Notes under the pieces: model-generated
The model's input: only the letters and a program-made list of their open reading frames with translations
The model's database searches: none
What the model was told of the DNA's origin: nothing
Translations under genes and position numbers: made by a program
NCBI RefSeq assembly: GCF_022559585.1
Contig: NZ_CP087114.1
Location: 475,095-539,094, forward strand
Length of the DNA: 64,000 nucleotides
Direction of reading: 5' to 3'
From: Bartonella machadoae
GTDB taxonomy: Bacteria; Pseudomonadota; Alphaproteobacteria; Rhizobiales; Rhizobiaceae
Shown: in pieces, positions 59,560 to 64,000 of the stretch
How the letters are laid out: the number at the start of each line of letters is the position of its first letter
Position numbering within the stretch: position 1 is the stretch's first letter

Positions 59560-59654
59560 AAAACTTACTAACATATTGAAATATAATGTTTTTTATTTTT
59601 ATCGAAAAGTTTTTTTAAAAATGAGGGGGTAAATCAACCGACAACGACTGACAA
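59560..59654 (-). repeat. Inverted repeat flanking the RM gene, right copy
   Basis: Counterpart of 53455-53540 on the opposite strand. It lies 380-475 bases upstream of the RM start, so it may include the RM promoter; the left copy may be a duplicated promoter with no gene behind it. Confidence 0.8.
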
Positions 59655-59741
59655 GAATATGACCTGAGTTATGACTATCCATTCAGATCATATCTTTCTC
59701 TTTTGCCAGCACTCTTTAAAATCATCTTCTGTTCATTCGCT

Positions 59742-61358
59742 TTATTGCCTTGCATTCTCGTTTTTTACCAAAGGATGCCATTCATAATAGGTACTCGATT
59801 TACTTGTCTGATGGGTTATGAACTTTTTGCGAATGTGGTTTGTATGGCATAAAAGCTCTAAAGCTTGTTTGACCGCTTCCTTGTCCTTTAAATGCGTCCA
59901 GCAGCGTCTGTAGATATCACGAGCAGTAAAAACCTCAGGTAAGCATTCACAGCGCTCTATAATCAAATTTGCACGCTCTTTTATCAGTATATCCGCAGCA
60001 GCATAAAGCCTTTTTACATGACTTAACAGATAGTTTTCCCAACGCAAAGCCATGGAAAGAGAAGGGAGAGTGATTTCAAAACGACCCCCTTCAACAAGTT
60101 CAAAAATCAGGGCAAGGCTTGGTATGGTTTTGTCCATTTTTGCTAAATGCGCTTGTAAGGGTTCAGAGAGATCATCTCTTCTGATCTCTTTCTGATGATT
60201 TTCCCACCACTCACTAAACATCTCTTGTGCATCGGGAGAAAAACGCATCACAATCGGGTGTTCAGGTGATCCCAAGGGTTTATCGCGAAAAGAACGAAAC
60301 ACCTCTTCATAGTCTTTATAGGCATCTTTTAAGGGGTCTCTATCAATCCATGTACATTTTTTTATCTTATCGGGCCATACCATCATTTGAAACCGTTGCA
60401 ATAAACCATCATCTGCTTTTCCAGAAAGCATTGCCTGAATGATAGGAATAATCCGAGAAGGTTGTATTCCCCCAATAATGGAAAGGGTTGCATTGGGAAT
60501 ATGAATCGTTCCACGCCCAATACGGTCATAGGTATAGAGTTGATCCCCATTAAAAACTTGTAAATAAAACCCACGGTCTGTTTGATATTCCTTAAGTTCC
60601 AAGTTTGCTAAAAAACCAGAAAGTTCATCACGAACCATCAATAATCCCCGCGGGTTTTCATTGAGTAATTCCCCAAGCTTTTCGACGGTCACATCATTGA
60701 CAATAAAGCGAGAGAGGCAATCATCTTTTTCATTGTCTTTAGAAAGGGTTTCCGACAAAAGAGCATTGGCAGCCTCAGAATCTCCTTTTTTAAGAGCTTT
60801 AGAAGCTTGTTTTCTCTTTTCTTTCTGATTGAGCTCCTCAAGAATTTCTTTAATTTTTGCACGTTTTTTTTGTTTTTTCCATTCTTGATACCATTCTTTT
60901 TGCAGGTGAGCGATAGGTGTTAAAGCGGCTTGCATGGCAGGTGTTTTTCGTGCAGAAGGTTGACCAATAATCATCCCCCACAGATTAGGAACAATCTTCC
61001 AATTATTACTATGTTGTTTTGGAGCGATACGAACCCCATTGCCAATCACAGCTGCTAAAGCACAGATAGCAGAGACAGCCACAAAATCGACAGGGGATTG
61101 TTGATGGTCAGCAATATCATAAATATACCTTCCCAAGACCAATGGAACTTGTGTAGCATGAAAAGGCTCGACCGGTAAAAGAGCATTGCTAATTGGTTGT
61201 ATTTCACCCCAGCCCATTTGTTGCAAAGCCTGTTCATAAGGGATGGCTTGTAAACAGGGATGCTCCTTTAAAGAGACAGGGTTGTTATCGTTATCAGTAT
61301 CATTTAAAGAAGTATTGCCATTGTTATTGGTTAAATCAGTTTTATTTTTGTGGTCCAT
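59742..61358 (-). CDS. DUF3987 replication protein
   Basis: A 538-residue protein with the DUF3987 layout seen in phage and plasmid replication proteins beside CHC2 primases. It has an N-terminal PVEPFHATQVPLVLGRYIYD segment, the NLWGMIIGQPSARKTPAMQA block (a Walker-A-like loop lacking the canonical G-K-S/T), and GLLMVRDELSGFLANLE for the Walker B position. A charged coiled-coil insert sits near 165-215, and a winged-helix-like segment at the C-terminus. ATPase activity is plausible but unproven. It follows the broken primase gene without a gap. Confidence 0.83.
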   Translation of the reverse strand: MDHKNKTDLTNNNGNTSLNDTDNDNNPVSLKEHPCLQAIPYEQALQQMGWGEIQPISNALLPVEPFHATQVPLVLGRYIYDIADHQQSPVDFVAVSAICALAAVIGNGVRIAPKQHSNNWKIVPNLWGMIIGQPSARKTPAMQAALTPIAHLQKEWYQEWKKQKKRAKIKEILEELNQKEKRKQASKALKKGDSEAANALLSETLSKDNEKDDCLSRFIVNDVTVEKLGELLNENPRGLLMVRDELSGFLANLELKEYQTDRGFYLQVFNGDQLYTYDRIGRGTIHIPNATLSIIGGIQPSRIIPIIQAMLSGKADDGLLQRFQMMVWPDKIKKCTWIDRDPLKDAYKDYEEVFRSFRDKPLGSPEHPIVMRFSPDAQEMFSEWWENHQKEIRRDDLSEPLQAHLAKMDKTIPSLALIFELVEGGRFEITLPSLSMALRWENYLLSHVKRLYAAADILIKERANLIIERCECLPEVFTARDIYRRCWTHLKDKEAVKQALELLCHTNHIRKKFITHQTSKSSTYYEWHPLVKNENARQ

Positions 61359-61365
61359 AAGATAT

Positions 61366-61983
61366 TCCTTTCAAAGGGTAAAAAATCATTAAAATCAGCT
61401 CCTTCGGGAGCTTGCATCATCAAGACATTGAAGCCTTGGCGATAAGCACGGGCAGCAAGCATCCATTGTCTTGTTAAAAGGTTCTATGGATTGCAAAGGA
61501 GCCACCACCCTCAACAAGAGCAACCAACGCGGGGATGGTTTTGCCAGAGGGATGGGGGCTTTGCTATGAAAGCGTAAACTAGGGGGGCAAGTTACAAGTG
61601 ATCCCACGCTTGCGTAAATAAAGCTCTGCTAAGGTCTCTTTAATTGGTTGACTTTGCTTCCAAATCTTTTGAGCTCTCTCTGCTTTCTGTTTTGCCTTGT
61701 TATCTTCACAACAAAACTGTTTTGAGAGAGAAAACCTATAATCATAAGTTTTATCAAAACATGTTTGTGTATTGATAAGACCAATGCTCTTAAGAGCTTG
61801 TAAGATCTCTCTAAAAGAGCAGCCGGCATAACAATAAAGCAAGAGACGCCCATCATTTCCATTAGCAAGAGCTAAACTAGGCACTTGATCATCATGGGCA
61901 GGGCAACGAGCTAGTCCATAAGCACCATGCCAGACACCCCGCAAGGCATTTGTAATGCCCCGAGCATTTATAAAATCATACAT
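61366..61983 (-). pseudogene. Broken CHC2/Toprim primase gene
   Basis: The start ATG at 61983 (RBS AAGGATGAG) opens MYDFINARGITNALRGVWHG, then the CHC2 zinc finger CPAH with CYAGC (C-x2-H and C-x3-C). The frame ends after RKRGITCNLPP because a run of six C residues (61584-61590 area) has one too many. Downstream, three frames in turn encode SLRFH, HPSGKTIPALVALVEGGGS and WMLAARAYRQGFNVLMMQAP then EGADFNDFL. These are recognisable primase parts, but the middle of the Toprim domain is missing. The gene is therefore dead. Confidence 0.85.
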
Positions 61984-62051
61984 TTTTCTCATCCTTAGAC
62001 GTTGCGTCACAGGACGGTTTTTGCTATTTTCAATTTACGATAATTTGAGAA

Positions 62052-62079
62052 AGCCTTGTCCGTCCTTACGTGACAAGGT
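62052..62079 (+). terminator. Terminator-like hairpin between primase and AlpA genes
   Basis: CCTTGTC (62054-62060) pairs with GACAAGG (62067-62073), followed by seven T residues on the plus strand. The A-run on the other side makes it partly bidirectional, so it may also end the short AlpA transcript. Confidence 0.7.
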
Positions 62080-62083
62080 TTTT

Positions 62084-62290
62084 TTATGCCACATCACTGA
62101 GATGTTGACGTTGCGTTTTGGCTTTTTCAATCACATTCAACAGATCCGATTTTAACCAACGCGATAAAGAACCAAACTTTAAGGGCTTTGGTAAAGCTCC
62201 ATTGGTGACATGGCGACGGAATGTTGAAACGCTTATATGCAATAATTTTGCACTTTCACGGTCTGTAAGAAGAACATCATTTTCAGTCAT
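62084..62290 (-). CDS. AlpA-like/excisionase helix-turn-helix regulator
   Basis: A 68-residue protein with a MerR-like winged helix: LLTDRESAKLLHISVSTFRR then HVTNGALPKPLKFGSLSRWL. This is the AlpA/HTH_17 family that in P4-type elements acts as integrase activator or excision factor. The start ATG has GAAAGGATT upstream. It sits between the primase and integrase genes, the usual position. Confidence 0.88.
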   Translation of the reverse strand: MTENDVLLTDRESAKLLHISVSTFRRHVTNGALPKPLKFGSLSRWLKSDLLNVIEKAKTQRQHLSDVA

Positions 62291-62461
62291 AACTAAATCC
62301 TTTCAATCTAAAAAGAGTAACAAATCATAAGTATTTATTAACCATATTTTATTGAGATTTGAAAGTAAGTTTAATCATAAAAAACAGTACTTTATGATGT
62401 ATTTTCTCATTTGATAATTTATGAGTCTTATTGAAACGGAATGAGAGAACGAAGAGAGAAA

Positions 62462-62470
62462 GTTATCCAC
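62462..62470 (+). promoter_or_regulatory. DnaA-box-like sequence upstream of the AlpA gene
   Basis: TTATCCACA, a perfect consensus DnaA box, lies in the 218-base spacer between int and alpA. Only one is seen. It may mark a small origin or be chance. Confidence 0.3.
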
Positions 62471-62481
62471 AGATAATGGAG

Positions 62482-62508
62482 TAAAAATGGGGTACAAGAC
62501 CCCATCTT
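62482..62508 (-). terminator. Intrinsic terminator of the integrase gene
   Basis: On the minus strand, directly after the int stop, ATGGGGT (62499-62505) pairs with ACCCCAT (62487-62493) and is followed by TTTTTA. Confidence 0.85.
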
Positions 62509-63675
62509 TTAAGATTTGCTCGTGACATAAGCCGCCCATTTATCCATATAAACACGGCGCTGCTCTAAATAGTCAGTACGACGATAAGCACGTTCTACTT
62601 TACCCCCGACGGTATGACTTAGAATGGTTTCAGCTACCTCAAAAGGGGCATCTGTTTTTTCTGCTAACCAATCGCGTAAACTAGACCGAAAACCATGAGG
62701 GCAGGCATCAAGACCAGTTTTTTGCATGTAGAGTGACATGCAATTTTTTGCAAGAGGACCACGACCGGTTGTAGAAAAAAAGAAATCATTGCGAGAAAGC
62801 AAGTGTGCTTGTTTCAAAATTTCTAATGCCTCTGATGATAAAGGCACGCGAAATTCTGTTGTAGCATCACGCCTTCCTTTCATATTCTCAGCAGGGATGG
62901 TCCATATATCACCATCAACTTGATCTTTATGGATATGACGCAAAGGATAGGTACGAACGCCTGTAAGGATAAGCAAACGCAAAGCCAAATGTGTCATGGT
63001 TGTTGTGTTGCAGAGTGTTTTATAAAAAGCCGGTATATCTTTCCAATCCATAGCCGGTACGTTTTGCGTTTTATGGCGTTGTTTGCCTAAGAGGGCGCGT
63101 GCTTTTTCTGTTGCTTGTAAATCAACATCTAATCCCATTGCAGCAGCATGTTTAAAACAAAGATTGAGACGCATCAGTGCTATATTAGCTGTCCCAGCTT
63201 TTGTATGCCAGATGGGAGCAAGTGTATTGCGTATATCAGTTTGTGTAATCTCTGAAACCGGCAGACAACCTAATTTAGGGAGAATATGGAGTTTTAAAGG
63301 TGAAAACCACTCACCATTTTTACCATCTCCTTTTAATTCTGCTTTACGACTTTCAAAAGCATCCAAAGCAATATCTTTTAAATAATGGAGATTACGCATT
63401 GCCTCACGTTTTTGTTTGTCACGTTCTTTAATGGGGTCACGCCCCTCATGCAAAACAGAACGCCACCCAGTTGCCAATTCACGAGCTTTTTTTAAAGAGA
63501 CATTTCTTAAAGCACCCAATCCCATTTCACGACGGCGCCCGTGGATGGTATATCGGTAAATCCATTGAGCACCCCCATCTTTACGCTTATGAAGTAACAA
63601 GCCGGCACCATCATTATATTTGCCAGCCCCCAATGTTGCGACAGCCCTTGCATTAAGACGATTCATTAAAGGCAT
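62509..63675 (-). CDS. int: Site-specific tyrosine integrase (P4 type)
   Basis: An intact integrase of 388 residues: N-terminal DUF4102 arm-binding domain (about 1-90), core-binding domain (about 100-200), and catalytic domain. The catalytic set reads Arg241 (TGVRTYPLRH), His327-x-x-Arg330 (PHGFRSSLRDW), His354 (ILSHTVGG) and the nucleophile Tyr364 (ERAYRRTDYLEQRR). The ATG at 63675 has AAAGGAG upstream. It lies at the right end of the island, where P4-type integrases normally sit next to attL or attR. Three decayed relatives are in this window. Confidence 0.95.
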   Translation of the reverse strand: MPLMNRLNARAVATLGAGKYNDGAGLLLHKRKDGGAQWIYRYTIHGRRREMGLGALRNVSLKKARELATGWRSVLHEGRDPIKERDKQKREAMRNLHYLKDIALDAFESRKAELKGDGKNGEWFSPLKLHILPKLGCLPVSEITQTDIRNTLAPIWHTKAGTANIALMRLNLCFKHAAAMGLDVDLQATEKARALLGKQRHKTQNVPAMDWKDIPAFYKTLCNTTTMTHLALRLLILTGVRTYPLRHIHKDQVDGDIWTIPAENMKGRRDATTEFRVPLSSEALEILKQAHLLSRNDFFFSTTGRGPLAKNCMSLYMQKTGLDACPHGFRSSLRDWLAEKTDAPFEVAETILSHTVGGKVERAYRRTDYLEQRRVYMDKWAAYVTSKS

Positions 63676-63850
63676 TTTTACTCCTTTCTAAATGGTTTTT
63701 TATCCACACGTTAATCCCACTTGTGACGTGCAAGGGGATGATTTTGATTGATTCAGCATAAGCAGGTTTGAGATGAGAGAATCTTAGAATATTCGGGGGT
63801 CTCATTCAACATGCAAAACAGTGAATTATTATTATAAATCAATGTCTTAT
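63676..63850 (-). repeat. Integrase upstream repeat, copy D (intact gene)
   Basis: The leader of the live integrase, matching copies A, B and C. The blocks cctaagattctctcat (here tctaagattctctcat), caatcaaaatcatcccc and acgtcacaagtgg are in the same order. Confidence 0.85.
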
Positions 63851-64000
63851 TGATGCAAATTGGGATCTTCTAGAAGACAGTTGTGGACAACCAATTCCCC
63901 AATTGCATCCTTTAACTGATGAGGAGAATGATCCTTTACAGAAAGGCTCTGATGGCAGGGTTCATGTCTTTTCCAATGAGATTTTTACATCGCCCGAAGA
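63825..64000 (+). pseudogene. Partial open frame, probable haemagglutinin/CdiA-type fragment
   Basis: Open from 63825 to the window end without a start codon. It reads DANWDLLEDSCGQPIPQL then LTDEENDPLQKGSDGRVHVF then SNEIFTSPE. From memory this resembles the late part of Bartonella FHA/CdiA-type proteins (a DGKVHVxxNGIF motif). The lack of a start and its position against the integrase leader suggest a gene cut by the island. The family call is tentative. Confidence 0.45.

Noticed and set aside
61395..61607. A separate 70-residue gene between DUF3987 and the primase fragment
   Set aside because: It is a frame-shifted part of the broken primase (contains SLRFHSKAP and later out-of-frame primase wording).

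Overview
The window reads as chromosome of an AT-rich alphaproteobacterium of the Rhizobiales, almost certainly a Bartonella species. Supporting signs are the gltA citrate synthase protein, the rhizobial-type core block rpsB-tsf-pyrH-frr-cdsA-rseP-bamA-lpxD-fabZ-lpxA-lpxI-lpxB, an EipB (DUF1849) envelope protein, two GluRS genes, and filamentous-haemagglutinin-type fragments next to decayed integrase genes. I worked by eye, without database searches.

Layout. 1-600: the 5' part of a decayed tyrosine integrase gene. 0.7-7.4 kb: a small unknown gene, a D,D-carboxypeptidase with a SPOR domain, clpS-clpA, a HIT protein, a RidA-like protein and eipB. 7.5-10.8 kb: translation and nucleotide genes rpsB, tsf, pyrH, frr. 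11.6-20.7 kb: envelope biogenesis operon (phospholipid precursor, site-2 protease, BamA, lipid A synthesis). The uppS gene usually found between frr and cdsA is not recognisable, and lpxD carries a one-base shortage in a poly-T run near its probable native start. 20.7-25 kb: a polar amino acid ABC transporter on the minus strand with two tandem substrate-binding genes. 26-41.8 kb: gltA, gltX, comEC, rpiA, a DUF2059 gene, gor, class II DAHP synthase, nadE, a second gltX, a DEAD-box helicase and nadK. 42.06 kb: tRNA-Arg(CCG). 42-47.7 kb: AT-rich accessory stretch with a lone hutH, a small secreted protein, another integrase vestige and an amino acid permease.

47.8-64 kb is an accessory region. 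A fragment of a filamentous haemagglutinin/CdiA-type gene lies at its left edge and another piece of that kind seems to resume at the extreme right edge, in the same orientation. Between them, almost entirely on the minus strand, is an integrated element. Reading from its right end it holds a P4-type tyrosine integrase, an AlpA-like regulator, a broken CHC2/Toprim primase, a DUF3987 replication protein, one very large single-chain restriction-modification-helicase enzyme (type ISP/LlaGI-like), and a tandem array of five paralogous left-handed beta-helix proteins related to E. coli YdcK. The gene set resembles a phage satellite or integrative element whose replication module is decaying while the defence gene and the beta-helix array persist.

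The most unusual content is the five-gene YdcK-like array, with its common N-terminal cap, hexapeptide repeats of varying number, diverged tails, repeated GC-rich junctions and signs of gene birth and decay. Next in interest are the inverted repeats with TGTCAGT sites around the RM gene, and the four copies of the same integrase leader scattered over 64 kb.
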